DNA of 64,000 nucleotides, from the NCBI GenBank assembly GCA_011525385.1, contig WTGF01000029.1, positions 1 to 64,000 of the forward strand, read 5' to 3'. Of the stretch, positions 34,661 through 43,861 are shown in pieces. The notes beneath the pieces were generated by a model. It searched no databases. It saw only the letters and a program-made list of their open reading frames with translations, and was not told the DNA's origin. Both the position numbers and the translations under genes were made by a program. Positions within the stretch are counted from its first letter, which is position 1, and each line of letters opens with the position of its first letter. This stretch comes from Chloroflexota bacterium. GTDB taxonomy: Bacteria; Chloroflexota; Anaerolineae; Aggregatilineales; Phototrophicaceae.

Positions 34661-36169
34661 GTGAATAAATGTTTCACGACTTACTTGCGCTTACTGAGGA
34701 TTTGCGTCATTCTTTTGTCGCTGATATTGGCGCTCTCCGCATCCGCGCAAGAGCGCGACTTGCCTTTGGATGAGGCACGCAGCGAGCCGGACGGCGTGAT
34801 CCGCGGTCAGCTGGATGATGGCAAACCGCGCGAAGTCTTTTACATTGATGGTCTGCGCGGCGAGGTCATTCAGTTCGAGTTGCGCGCGACAGAAGGCGAC
34901 CTCGAACCCGTCCTGGGCGTATTCGATAACATCGGCAACCTCGAATTCTACCGCGGCGTCGCAGGCAGCGAACTCGCCATCAAACAAGACCTGACCTTGA
35001 AAGCCACCGGCCGTTACTTTGTGATTGTCGCGCGCTTCGGCCAGAGTCTCGGCAGCACGGCAGGCGCTTATGAACTGCACATGCTGCGCGCAGGCGTCTT
35101 GTCCGAACAGGGCAGCGCCCTGCGCTATGGCGATTCCGTCATCGGCACAATCAGCGATACAGAGCCACAAGTCTATTACAGCTTTCAAGCGCAGCAAGGC
35201 GATATATTGACGGTATCGATGGTACGGTCTTCCGGTACCCTGGATCCCTATCTGAAAGTCGTCGACGAAGAGCGCTTTGTCATCGCCGACAACGATGATC
35301 AAGCCGGGGCCGATACACGCAATGCCCGCATCGACGCCCTTATCATCAATCGCACCGGCGCCTATATCATCGTAGCGTCGCGCTATCGCGAGCTTGACGG
35401 TGATAGCGCGGGCAGCTTTGTTTTGACGATTGAAGAAGCTGAAAACAGCGGCACCGGCAGTTCGCAATTGGCGCCCTTGCCAATACGTTATGGCGAAGCC
35501 AAGACTGCTGTGCTCAGTCACCGACAGTATGAGCGCTTCTACACCTTCAATGCGGAAAAAGACGATCTTATTACCATCAGCATGACACGCGGCAGCGCGG
35601 GCGAACTTGACAGTTATCTCATCCTGGCGGATGAATACTTTTCTTCTATCTTTGAGGATGACGACAGCGGCGGCGGGCAGAACGCCAGGATCGCGGACTA
35701 TCGCATACCGGCGGACGGCAAGTACCACATAATTGCCACACGGTTCGAGGGCAGCAAGGGCAATAGCCTGGGCGCCTTTCTGCTGACTCTGGACGCCGTC
35801 GGCAGCGCCTTCCAGGATGTGCCCTCCGATGCCGCTAACATCAATTATGGCACCAGCGTTCCGGGGGTGATTGATGCGGCAAACGAGCATGATCTCTACG
35901 CCTTTTATGCCCGCCAAGGTGAGATCATCACCGTATCAATGACGCGCGTGGACGGCGATCTTGACGCCTATCTGGAACTGCTGAACGCCTCGCAAGAAGT
36001 GGTGCTGAGCAACGATGATGGCGGCAACGGACAAAATGCCCTAATCGACAGTTACACCATTCCCTTCTCTGGCCTCTATTACATTCGCGCCCGACGCTTT
36101 TCCGGCAACAACGGCAATCCCAACACATCGGGATCGTATGTGCTGGTCCTTGCCGAGCGCTTTGGTTGA
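34661..36169 (+). CDS. Secreted PPC-domain repeat protein
   Basis: About 502 residues. A signal peptide (LLRICVILLSLILALSASAQ) is followed by four pre-peptidase C-terminal (PPC)-type beta-sandwich repeats. Each carries a block like YYSFQAQQGDILTVSMVRSS, then GTLDPYLKVVD and NDDQAGADTRNARID (second repeat), repeated as FYTFNAEKDDLITISM and YAFYARQGEIITVSM. Asp-rich loops suggest Ca binding. There is no peptidase domain, so it is a binding or structural surface protein. The frame is open from ATG 34511 but crosses a repeat; GTG 34661 or TTG 34685 gives a normal signal peptide. Confidence 0.8.
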   Translation: MNKCFTTYLRLLRICVILLSLILALSASAQERDLPLDEARSEPDGVIRGQLDDGKPREVFYIDGLRGEVIQFELRATEGDLEPVLGVFDNIGNLEFYRGVAGSELAIKQDLTLKATGRYFVIVARFGQSLGSTAGAYELHMLRAGVLSEQGSALRYGDSVIGTISDTEPQVYYSFQAQQGDILTVSMVRSSGTLDPYLKVVDEERFVIADNDDQAGADTRNARIDALIINRTGAYIIVASRYRELDGDSAGSFVLTIEEAENSGTGSSQLAPLPIRYGEAKTAVLSHRQYERFYTFNAEKDDLITISMTRGSAGELDSYLILADEYFSSIFEDDDSGGGQNARIADYRIPADGKYHIIATRFEGSKGNSLGAFLLTLDAVGSAFQDVPSDAANINYGTSVPGVIDAANEHDLYAFYARQGEIITVSMTRVDGDLDAYLELLNASQEVVLSNDDGGNGQNALIDSYTIPFSGLYYIRARRFSGNNGNPNTSGSYVLVLAERFG

Positions 36170-36223
36170 GCGGTCACGCATCAAAGCGCGCTTGTCAATA
36201 ACGAAGCCGCGTCCTGAGTTAGC

Positions 36224-36229
36224 TATAAT
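36224..36229 (+). promoter_or_regulatory. -10 box of the carbonic anhydrase gene
   Basis: TATAAT lies eight bases before the ATG at 36238, so the transcript should start about one base from the start codon (leaderless or nearly so). A matching -35 is not obvious. Confidence 0.5.
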
Positions 36230-36237
36230 CAAATGTC

Positions 36238-36747
36238 ATGGGACGATTCCAAACATGCTTCCAGCCGGCGAAAATCGCAGAAGGCGTCTTTATCGCCAGC
36301 GGCGCCATTGTCGTCGGCGATGTCGCGATAGCGGCAGAGTCCAGCGTCTGGTTCAACGCGGTGCTGCGCGGCGATACTGAAAAGCTGGTCATCGGCGCGG
36401 GCGTCAATATCCAGGACGGCGCGATCTGTCACGCCGATCCCGGCTGGCCGCTAATCATAGGCGCGGGCGTTACGGTGGGCCATCGCGCCATCCTGCACGG
36501 CGCCAGAATCGGGGATCACACCTTGATTGGCATGGGAGCCATCATCATGAACGGCGCGCAAATCGGCAGTAACTGCATCGTCGGCGCCGGCTCGCTGATA
36601 ACGCAGCGCAAGGTCTTCCCCGACAACAGCTTGATAGTGGGCAATCCGGCGCGGATAGCCCGCCCCGTTACTACTGACGAGATGGCGATGATCAAGCGAA
36701 CGGCAGCGAATTACATGGAAAAATCGCGGGCTTTTCAGGACTGCTGA
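36238..36747 (+). CDS. Gamma-type carbonic anhydrase family protein
   Basis: A 169-residue left-handed beta-helix of hexapeptide repeats (GAIVVGDVAIAAESSVW, IGDHTLIGMGAIIMNGAQIG). The three metal-ligand histidines of the family are present: one in AICHADPG and two in VTVGHRAILHGARI. Length and ligands match the YrdA/CaiE-like gamma-CA group, in which hydration activity varies. The C-terminal helix (TDEMAMIKRTAANYMEKSRA) is typical. Its last 13 bases overlap the end of the convergent membrane-protein gene. No ribosome site is visible, in line with a leaderless message. Confidence 0.88.
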   Translation: MGRFQTCFQPAKIAEGVFIASGAIVVGDVAIAAESSVWFNAVLRGDTEKLVIGAGVNIQDGAICHADPGWPLIIGAGVTVGHRAILHGARIGDHTLIGMGAIIMNGAQIGSNCIVGAGSLITQRKVFPDNSLIVGNPARIARPVTTDEMAMIKRTAANYMEKSRAFQDC

Positions 36748-37562
36748 CGACGTTCTTCTTCGTCTTCGCCTTGATAGGCCAGCAGATCATCGAGGGACAT
36801 CTTGGGCAGGCGGTTTTCGGTCATCACGGCGCGCATCTCGGTATTGATCTCGCCGTCTTCGCCGATGTGGCGGCGGATGTTGGCGCCGGTCGCCTCCGAG
36901 TATTCGAAGCGATGATCGGCGATGGTCACGCCGTCGGCGATGATTCGCAGGCTCCACTTGCCATCCAATTCCATCTGATCGTGCAGGGGCATGCGCGTAT
37001 TGGGCGTCAGAAAATTGCGCCCGCGCGTCAACTTGAAAGTGTCTTCGTGGATGTAAACCGGATCGCCGACCGCGTCGATGATCTCGAAGCGTATATCGCC
37101 GTTGGCTTCCATCGGGACGCGCAATTGCACGAATGGTTGAATATAGTCGATGTCGTCCGGCAGGGACCAGGTGCGGTAAATCTGCGGTTCAGTATCTTCT
37201 TTGGTCGTCAGCAGGCCGATATCAACCGCGAGGACCTGTACCTCGTCCGGGTCCAGCCCGGCCCGCGTCACCGATTCCAGCGCGTGGCGGTAGACCCGCT
37301 GTTCGGCGCTGGCGGGCTGCTGATGGAAGATCTCATAGTCGTCGTAGTCGTCTTCTTCCTCTTCCTGGTGTTCATAGTCGTAACTGTAGTCATAGGATTG
37401 ATCCCTGACATTGGAACTAGCGCTATCGTTGTCGAACTGGCGCACCAGGAAAAGCAAACCCAACAATACCAGGATCACCGGGAAGCTGTTGCCCAGCAAG
37501 GCGACAGCGCCCAGCGCCAGCAGGATAAACGCCAGAAACCAGGTATTGCGATTGTTGTCCAT
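36735..37562 (-). CDS. Two-helix membrane protein with soluble beta domain (paralogue A)
   Basis: A 275-residue protein of unrecognised family. Two N-terminal helices (FLAFILLALGAVALLG, FPVILVLLGLLFLV) are followed by a very acidic Tyr-rich linker (DYSYDYEHQEEEEDDYDDYE) and a beta-rich domain from about 90 (QVLAVDIGLLTTKED, IQPFVQLRVPMEANG, KWSLRIIADGVTIADH). The last conserved piece is MSLDDLLAYQG. The paralogue at 37665-38495 shares the DIGL start, the LR[IV]..D core and the terminal M-x-L-x-D-L-L motif, so the two form a family. Same strand, about 100 bases apart. Role unknown. Confidence 0.75.
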   Translation of the reverse strand: MDNNRNTWFLAFILLALGAVALLGNSFPVILVLLGLLFLVRQFDNDSASSNVRDQSYDYSYDYEHQEEEEDDYDDYEIFHQQPASAEQRVYRHALESVTRAGLDPDEVQVLAVDIGLLTTKEDTEPQIYRTWSLPDDIDYIQPFVQLRVPMEANGDIRFEIIDAVGDPVYIHEDTFKLTRGRNFLTPNTRMPLHDQMELDGKWSLRIIADGVTIADHRFEYSEATGANIRRHIGEDGEINTEMRAVMTENRLPKMSLDDLLAYQGEDEEERRQQS

Positions 37563-37664
37563 AGACGGTCCTTCGCTTGTTTATAGAACCCGCCTGCTCA
37601 TGCCAGGAGCAGGGTTTTCCGTGTGAGCGCGGCAGACTTTTTCGCCGGTTACGCGCCCCGCGGC

Positions 37665-38495
37665 TTACCTGCGGTTGCGCGACAAGCTCCTGCGGCTTGA
37701 CGAACTGGGTTGTTCCAGCAAGTCTTTCAATTGCATAGTCTCCGGCTCTTCCGCCTCCTCGACGATAACGGCGTCTTGCAGATTATGACTGCGACTCGAC
37801 AGCGACTCTTTGTATTCCGCTTCACCGCTGAGGCGGCGGCGGCGTTCGTTGACCGAGGGCGCCAGCATCAAGTCGTGCATGCCGATCAGGTTATTGTCGA
37901 CATATACCCTCAAGTCCCAGTCGCCGCTGCCGTCGATACTGCTGTTGCCCGCCAGCGGCAGTTGATGTTCGGCGAGCAATTCCAGTTCGCCTTCGCGCAA
38001 GTAGGTCTTCATCTCGTGCACGAACTGCTCTTCGCCCAGGTGGTTGTAAATCTCGTAGCGGACCAGCGCTTGCCGATCGGCTTCTTCATTATCGACGAAC
38101 AAGGTGATGAAGGGGCGCACGCCATCGTCGTCCTTGGAAATATTGCGCGTGCGCCGCATCGCCAGCCCGTCGACGCCGGTCTGCATGGCGATCAAACCGA
38201 TATCGAGCAAGACAATGCCGCTGCGGTTGAAATATCCAGCGCGGGAAGCTGCGCGTTCGGCCGCTTCACGGGCCTGCGGCGTGATGCGCCGGCGCACCGG
38301 CGCGCGATGCAATACGTCCAGCAGGGTCTCTCGGTCGGGCCCCAGTTCGATCAACGAAGCGATCACAGCGACGGCGAATACGCCCAGCAGCGAAATCTGC
38401 ACGGCGGCGGAAACGGGGGCCGCCAGCAGGGCGAAACCGATCAGCAGCCCCATGGCGATCAACCAGGCTGTGTTGCGTCGTTTTAAGCGAATCAT
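37665..38495 (-). CDS. Two-helix membrane protein with soluble beta domain (paralogue B)
   Basis: A 276-residue paralogue of the 36735-37562 product. N-terminal helices are AWLIAMGLLIGFALLAAPVS and QISLLGVFAVAVIASLIEL. The soluble part contains IVLLDIGLIAMQTG, VRPFITLFVDNEEAD and DWDLRVYVDNNLIGMHDLML, and ends MQLKDLLEQ plus a Ser/Arg-rich tail. The shared DIGL and MxLxDLL motifs suggest a conserved two-part module. It lies upstream of paralogue A, probably in the same transcript, and downstream of the 2TM/kinase operon after 360 bases. Confidence 0.75.
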   Translation of the reverse strand: MIRLKRRNTAWLIAMGLLIGFALLAAPVSAAVQISLLGVFAVAVIASLIELGPDRETLLDVLHRAPVRRRITPQAREAAERAASRAGYFNRSGIVLLDIGLIAMQTGVDGLAMRRTRNISKDDDGVRPFITLFVDNEEADRQALVRYEIYNHLGEEQFVHEMKTYLREGELELLAEHQLPLAGNSSIDGSGDWDLRVYVDNNLIGMHDLMLAPSVNERRRRLSGEAEYKESLSSRSHNLQDAVIVEEAEEPETMQLKDLLEQPSSSSRRSLSRNRR

Positions 38496-38855
38496 GTGTT
38501 TAGCGTGTCCAATTCAGCGCGCGTCTAATTGTAATACGGCTGCCGCGCCACCCTTGTTGCTCCCAACTGCTCAGCGCCAAGTCTGCCACAGTTCAGTCAA
38601 ATGTACAGTCATCCTTTCCTGCTAACGATTACACGCTTATTCTATCATCATTTGCGTGGGAATTTTCAAGCTGTGCTCGGGGGCGCGTTGAAAAACCGAG
38701 ATCTACGACTGTGGTGGTCGCCCTACAGGTTTTTCGCCAGAAAAATAAGAAAACCGCACATAAAGCGGGCTCAGTAGCAGCGCCCCGACGGGTCGCCAAT
38801 CTTTTCGTCTAGCAAAGCATGGCAAAAACAGCAAATGCCGCGTTAAGCCGGAGGA
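38496..38855. other. Intergenic with possible terminator and a repeat end
   Basis: About 360 bases between same-strand operons. A short minus-strand hairpin (CCGC...GCGG, 38754-38768) followed by TTTTCTTATTTTT could end the 2TM/kinase operon. GGTCGCCCTACAGG at about 38707-38720 resembles the ends of the 20225-20342 repeat. No gene seen. Confidence 0.4.
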
Positions 38856-39632
38856 CTAGGTCTTCATCTCGCGTCTCGGCAGTTCAAGATCTTCGGCGAT
38901 CAGCGCGTCGATCGAAACGCGCTCGTGGCTCGACCCCATACCCAGCGCGCGTTGAGCCCGCCGATCCTCGACAGGTCGGTTCTCCCGCCCCAGCGCCGCA
39001 AGCTCGCGCGCGACTTCGGCGTCAATCTTGGCTTGCCGTCCTGCGGCGAGGGAGCCATAGGCAGAGACCTGCCGCAGAATATGCGCGACTAAGCCGATGC
39101 CCCAGACGCCGGTCAAATAAAGGGTGGTCGTCATGTTCTCCGCGAGATCCCAACCGTTGACATTTGAATCCGCCCAGCGCAAAAGCGTCAGAGGGCCCAT
39201 CAAGGCGAAGAAAAGCCCGATATGCTGGGTGAGCAGGCGGCGATGCTTCAGTTTGTCCGCCTGTCGAATGCGGATCAGTTCCTCCTGATCTTCCCACTCG
39301 TCCGCTCTGGAACGCTGTAGTTGTCGGTTGATCATCGCTTCCGTCTCGTCCAGATGTTTTTCATAGCGAGCGCCGTAATCGAAGGTATAGCGAATGAAGC
39401 GAATAACGAAGGTCATTCCCAAGATACTGTAAGGGGCAGCGGCAACATAGAGTCTATCGAGACCGGCGTAGTCAAAACGCGCGGGCCACAGGTCCGGAAG
39501 AACCGCCAAAAAAAGTCCGGTCGCGCCGGCAAAGAGCAAGCCGAGGAAGAAAACCGCGCCCCGCGCCCGCATCTTATTTTCCACACGTTCGCGGATTTCG
39601 GCTTTCTGGACGGATTTGGCTTTGTATTTCAT
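38856..39632 (-). CDS. 2TM-domain protein (double)
   Basis: A 258-residue protein containing two units of the 2TM domain that also ends the neighbouring kinases. Each unit starts with a basic amphipathic helix (RERVENKMRARGAVFFLGLL; IRQADKLKHRRLLTQHIGLF), followed by two membrane helices and a short acidic/basic stretch. It ends RVSIDALIAEDLELPRR. There is no kinase domain. ATG 39632 follows the upstream stop at 39636 by three bases, so it is translated in one operon with the kinases. It may assemble with kinase tails in the membrane; that is inference from shared domains. Confidence 0.75.
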   Translation of the reverse strand: MKYKAKSVQKAEIRERVENKMRARGAVFFLGLLFAGATGLFLAVLPDLWPARFDYAGLDRLYVAAAPYSILGMTFVIRFIRYTFDYGARYEKHLDETEAMINRQLQRSRADEWEDQEELIRIRQADKLKHRRLLTQHIGLFFALMGPLTLLRWADSNVNGWDLAENMTTTLYLTGVWGIGLVAHILRQVSAYGSLAAGRQAKIDAEVARELAALGRENRPVEDRRAQRALGMGSSHERVSIDALIAEDLELPRREMKT

Positions 39633-39635
39633 CGC

Positions 39636-40367
39636 TCAGTGCTTCACTGCCCGGCCGCTATTTGGCAGGGACTGGTCGAAGATTAATTCGCCCTCTTCAC
39701 TGATTCGGAATCCCTGTTCATGCAGCGCGGCATCATCGGGTTCATCATCCGTCGCCCCCAAGAGCAGAGTCCGCGCTCGCGAGCGCGCTCGCGACTGGTA
39801 CCATTGCCGCTCGATTTCCGTCTCTATCTTGAGCGCTCGTCCAGCACTGGTCTTGCCGTGCACAAAGTAATAGCGTAGCCAATGCAAAGCGAAGATCGCG
39901 GACCATATCAAACTCAAATTGATCAGATAGTCCACCTCATACCATCGGTACAGAGAGGCGGCGAGATTCAGCCAGATAACAGCGAGAACGGGCGCCATCA
40001 CAAGAAAGTGCGCGATGACGAAACCGCGCGCGGCGGCCTTACGCGCTATGCGGTCTTCAATCAGGAATTCTTCTTCTTCATCCAGCGCGCTCAACTCGGA
40101 AAGTCCTTTAATCTCAGCTTCGATTTCTGCGGCGCGTTTTCTGGCGCCGGGACCATTCTGGTGATAATAGCGCAGGAATTGCAAGAGTAACGGTATAGCC
40201 CAGATGATGGCGAAGTTCGCCGCTGAGGTTGTATCCCACCGGGTCTGGAGTAACAGCATCAAAGCCAAAACCAGAATGTAAACCAGCACATGAAGCAAGA
40301 TATCGCGGCGGCTGGCCATGCGTCTTTCGATGCGATAGCGGATGAGTTCTTCTTGCGTTGATGTCAT
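39636..40367 (-). CDS. 2TM-domain protein (double)
   Basis: A 243-residue paralogue of the 38856-39632 product. Unit one begins RYRIERRMASRRDILLHVLV, with two helices (YILVLALMLLLQ, FAIIWAIPLLLQFLRYY). Unit two begins DRIARKAAARGFVIAHFLVM with helices LAVIWLNLAASLY and LINLSLIWSAIFALHWLRYY. Each unit ends in a K/R-rich, H-G-containing turn (YYHQNGPGARKR, YYFVHGKTSAGR), the hallmark shared with both kinases here. The tail is acidic. Twenty-one bases separate it from the kinase gene upstream. Confidence 0.75.
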   Translation of the reverse strand: MTSTQEELIRYRIERRMASRRDILLHVLVYILVLALMLLLQTRWDTTSAANFAIIWAIPLLLQFLRYYHQNGPGARKRAAEIEAEIKGLSELSALDEEEEFLIEDRIARKAAARGFVIAHFLVMAPVLAVIWLNLAASLYRWYEVDYLINLSLIWSAIFALHWLRYYFVHGKTSAGRALKIETEIERQWYQSRARSRARTLLLGATDDEPDDAALHEQGFRISEEGELIFDQSLPNSGRAVKH

Positions 40368-40388
40368 CTCTTGTCTGCCGCCGAATCC

Positions 40389-41864
40389 CTAACGTTGACG
40401 CTCGCCGCTATCAGCGCTGCCGCCTTCCGCTTCGTCAATGAAACTATCGCTCAATTCCCCATCGTCATTCAGGCGCACCGCGCGCGCGCCCAGATCATCG
40501 GGGTCGCGCAAGTCCGCTTCATCATCATATCCGACTTTGCGGCGATCGGCCTCATACCACTGCGAGACTCTCATCTGGCGCGTTATCTCGCTTTCGATTT
40601 CTTCCTCGCCGCGGTCGGCGCCCCGCCCATGTTTGTAATAGTAGTCCACGTATTGATTGACCAATCCGATTCCCCAAGTTGCGGTGACAAAGGCGGGCCA
40701 AGGAAAACCTCCTCGACTGAAGATCCAAATCAGCCAACAGATGCCGTTGATGGCCAGAAACACGGTCAAATGTTGCAAGAAATCGCTACGGGCTTTGAGC
40801 TTCTTTTCTACGCGCTGGCGAATCAATTCTTCCGGCGAGGGCGGCGGTTTCTTCTTTTTCTTGTCGAAGTGCTCGGCGATCTCCGAGGCGAATTCAACCC
40901 CCCTTCGGATCGATTTATCGATCTTCTGGCCCAAATCGCCCAGTCCATAATCCTTCGCCTCAAAATCTGAAGATGGTCGCTGCGCCCGCCCACCGCCGAA
41001 GCTCGCCACATGCAGCGGGGGTAGACGCGTCAATACCGATTCCGCCAGCGCCACCTTGAGATCGCGCATCAACGCTGTCGCCGTTTGATAGCGCTGCGCG
41101 GGCTTCTTCGCCAAAGCCTTCAACAGAACATCGTCGAGGGCCGGGGTCAATTCCGCATTGATGTGGCTGGGCGGGGTCGGCGGACTGTAGATCTGCTCGT
41201 GCACGATCGCATAAGCCGTATCTCCCCCGAAGGGCACCTGCCCGGTCAACAATTCGTACAATATCACCGCAAAGGCATAGACATCGGTTGCCGGACTCAG
41301 GTCGCGCTCGCCGCGCGCTTGTTCGGGCGAGATGTAAAAGGGCGTGCCCAGCATCATATCGTGGCTGATGGTCGAGTCGCCAACCTGCGCGATGCGCGCC
41401 AGACCGAAGTCACTGATATAAGGCAGATCCCGTTCGTCAATGAGAATGTTCGAGGGTTTGATATCGCGATGTAAAACGCCCTTCTCATGCGCGTAGGTTA
41501 GCGCATCCGCCAGCATGCTCATCATGTTTGCCATGTCGTCAATCGCGATACCTTCTTTGATGACGCGCCGTTTTAGCGTGCCGCCTTCGATATACTTCAT
41601 GACAATATATGGCTGCCCCTCGATTTCGGCGTAGTCGTAGATCGGCACGATATGCGGATGCTCCAAGCGGGCGATGATCCGCGCCTCGCGCTCAAATCGC
41701 TCCAGGAAGGTATCATCGCGCACGAAGGATTCATGCAATACTTTGATGGCGACGTGACGATCGAGTCGCTCGTGATAGGCTTGATATACCGTGGCCATTC
41801 CGCCGGAACCGATGCGCGTCTTAATCTCGTATCCGGCGAAATCGTCGCCCTTGTTCAAAGTCAT
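40389..41864 (-). CDS. Ser/Thr protein kinase with C-terminal 2TM domain
   Basis: A 491-residue Hanks-type kinase. The catalytic domain (about 10-270) has the glycine loop IGSGGMATVYQAY, VAIKVL lysine, catalytic loop HRDIKPSNIL, DFGLA, and GTPFYISPEQARGERDLSP activation region. A linker of about 70 residues leads to one 2TM unit (RVEKKLKARSDFLQHLTVFL, then YYYKHGRGADRGEEE). There is no extracellular PASTA or sensor domain, so the helices themselves or the associated 2TM proteins may be the input. ATG 41864 overlaps the stop of the upstream kinase (ATGA). The tail is acidic (DGELSDSFIDEAE). Confidence 0.92.
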   Translation of the reverse strand: MTLNKGDDFAGYEIKTRIGSGGMATVYQAYHERLDRHVAIKVLHESFVRDDTFLERFEREARIIARLEHPHIVPIYDYAEIEGQPYIVMKYIEGGTLKRRVIKEGIAIDDMANMMSMLADALTYAHEKGVLHRDIKPSNILIDERDLPYISDFGLARIAQVGDSTISHDMMLGTPFYISPEQARGERDLSPATDVYAFAVILYELLTGQVPFGGDTAYAIVHEQIYSPPTPPSHINAELTPALDDVLLKALAKKPAQRYQTATALMRDLKVALAESVLTRLPPLHVASFGGGRAQRPSSDFEAKDYGLGDLGQKIDKSIRRGVEFASEIAEHFDKKKKKPPPSPEELIRQRVEKKLKARSDFLQHLTVFLAINGICWLIWIFSRGGFPWPAFVTATWGIGLVNQYVDYYYKHGRGADRGEEEIESEITRQMRVSQWYEADRRKVGYDDEADLRDPDDLGARAVRLNDDGELSDSFIDEAEGGSADSGERQR

Positions 41865-43657
41865 TTTGCGCTCCGCGACGATCGCTGCGACACCGCTTCT
41901 TCTACGAAGCTGTCTGTAAGTTCTCCCTCGTCGTTCAGGCGGACGCCTGCCATATTGACATTGTCCAGCGCGGTTTCCAAATCGTCGTCATCATGCAGAC
42001 GCTTTAGTCTCTCCCGCTCCCGCATCTCCGACAAGCGCAGTTCTCGCGTGATCTCGCCTTCAATCTCCGCCTCGAGGTTGGCCGCGCCGCGTCCATGAAT
42101 GAAATAATAACGCAGGCACAGGAGGACAAGCACCAAGCCCCAGAAGACCGCGCTTGGAATGTGGTTCGCTCCCCAGCGCCAATATCCGGGCACAAAGATC
42201 ATATTAAGTATCCACGCGCTATTGACAATGGCAAATAGCGAGGCAAGGTATGCGATGCCGCGGCGAGCGGCGTATTTCTTTTCGATGCGCTTGCGCACCT
42301 GCCATTCTTCTTCGCTGTCCATGTCGGTCGATTGCGAGTCGCGCACGATAACGCGCTCGGTTTCTTCCCGGCGCTTGTCCGCGCCTCTTCCATGCTTATA
42401 GTGGAATCGGACTGCTTGAAGCGCCGGGAAGATACCCCAGAAGCTGGCGAACATGACCAGATCCTGAATTTCGTTAACCCGTCCCTGAAGGATAACGCCG
42501 ACCGCGATCGCGCCGATGACCAGCGTGTAAATCAGCAAGTGTATGATGATGGCGCGGCGAGCGCGGAACTTCTTTTCCACGCGCTCGCGGATGGCAGCTT
42601 CTTTTGACTTCACTCCGCCTTTCCGCTTGCGCAAGCCCGCTTTGCGCTTGATCCCATGCTCCAACTCAGCGAGCCCGGTAACGTCGAGCAATTGATCGCC
42701 ATCGAAGTGGCGCAAGCGCTGCCCGCGACCGACGCCTTCGCCGTCCAAATGCGGTCGAGAGCGCGAGCGCGACTGCGGCTGCGGTCCCTGCTGGACGCGG
42801 CTACGATCGGGCGGCAATCGCTTGAGGCCTGATTCCACCAGCGCCGACTTGAAATCGTCCATCAGCGCTGTCGCGCTTTGATAGCGTTCTGAAGGCTCCT
42901 TCGCAAGCGCTTTCAGCAGCACCCCATCAAGCGCCGGACTCAAGTCGGGATTGATCCGGCTGGGCGGCATTGGCGCGGTGTAAATGTGCTCGTGCACGAT
43001 GGCGTAGGAATTATCGGCGATAAACGGCGCCCGCCCCACCAGCAACTCGTACAAGATGATGCCAAAGGAATAGACATCGGTCGCTGGCGACAGATCACGC
43101 TCGCCCCTGGCTTGCTCCGGTGAAATATAAAAAGGCGTGCCCAACATCATGTCGTGACTGATGGTCGAGTCGCCCACTTGTGCGATACGCGCTAACCCGA
43201 AATCGCTGATATACGGCAGGTCACGTTCGTCGATCAAGATATTCGACGGCTTGATATCGCGATGCAATACGCCTTTTTCGTGCGCATAAGTCAGCGCATC
43301 CGCCAACGTGGTCATCAGGCTTTTGATCTCGTCCAGGGTGATGCCGCGCTTGATCAGGCGCCGTTTCAGCGTGCCGCCTTCGATATACTTCATGACGAAG
43401 TAGGGTTGACCCTCGAATTCGTCGTAGTCGTAGACGGACACGATATGCGGATGTTCCAGGCGAGCGACAATGCGCGCCTCGCGCTGAAAGCGCTCGAGGA
43501 ATGTAGCATCCTGTACAAAGGTATCATGCATGACCTTGATGGCGACATGGCGGTCGAGTCGTTCGTGATAGGCTTGATAAACCGTCGCCATCCCGCCGGA
43601 TCCGACCTGTGTGACGATCTCGTAGCCCGCGAAATCGTCGCCCGCGTTCAAGCTCAT
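41861..43657 (-). CDS. Ser/Thr protein kinase with two C-terminal 2TM domains
   Basis: About 598 residues. The kinase domain is closely related to that of the next gene (VGSGGMATVYQAYHERLDRH, HRDIKPSNILIDERDL, DFGLARIAQVGDSTISHDMM). A basic, Arg/Ser-rich linker (SRSRSRPHLDGEG) is followed by two 2TM units (RVEKKFRARRAIIIHLLIYT; IEKKYAARRGIAYLASLFAI), each ending YYKHGRG/YFIHGRG. The C-terminus GVRLNDEGELTDSFVEEA is also found in the second kinase (AVRLNDDGELSDSFIDEA). ATG 43657 has GAGGGA upstream. It heads a four-gene operon and overlaps the next kinase by four bases. Confidence 0.92.
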   Translation of the reverse strand: MSLNAGDDFAGYEIVTQVGSGGMATVYQAYHERLDRHVAIKVMHDTFVQDATFLERFQREARIVARLEHPHIVSVYDYDEFEGQPYFVMKYIEGGTLKRRLIKRGITLDEIKSLMTTLADALTYAHEKGVLHRDIKPSNILIDERDLPYISDFGLARIAQVGDSTISHDMMLGTPFYISPEQARGERDLSPATDVYSFGIILYELLVGRAPFIADNSYAIVHEHIYTAPMPPSRINPDLSPALDGVLLKALAKEPSERYQSATALMDDFKSALVESGLKRLPPDRSRVQQGPQPQSRSRSRPHLDGEGVGRGQRLRHFDGDQLLDVTGLAELEHGIKRKAGLRKRKGGVKSKEAAIRERVEKKFRARRAIIIHLLIYTLVIGAIAVGVILQGRVNEIQDLVMFASFWGIFPALQAVRFHYKHGRGADKRREETERVIVRDSQSTDMDSEEEWQVRKRIEKKYAARRGIAYLASLFAIVNSAWILNMIFVPGYWRWGANHIPSAVFWGLVLVLLCLRYYFIHGRGAANLEAEIEGEITRELRLSEMRERERLKRLHDDDDLETALDNVNMAGVRLNDEGELTDSFVEEAVSQRSSRSAK

Positions 43658-43861
43658 GCAATCCCTCAAAGAAAGAAACTGCGCGGTGGTGACTTGTTGA
43701 AGCCGCGCGTACTTTTTGGCCGACCCGCCAATGCAAACGAGCCCGGTCCTTCACCATTATACGCGGCGCGGATCTGGCAGTCGGATTAGCATTGCTTGTC
43801 GGCTGTCTACCTGTCTTTGATTACGCAGCAGTTGAAATCGAGTTGCAGAGGGGGCTGGCGC

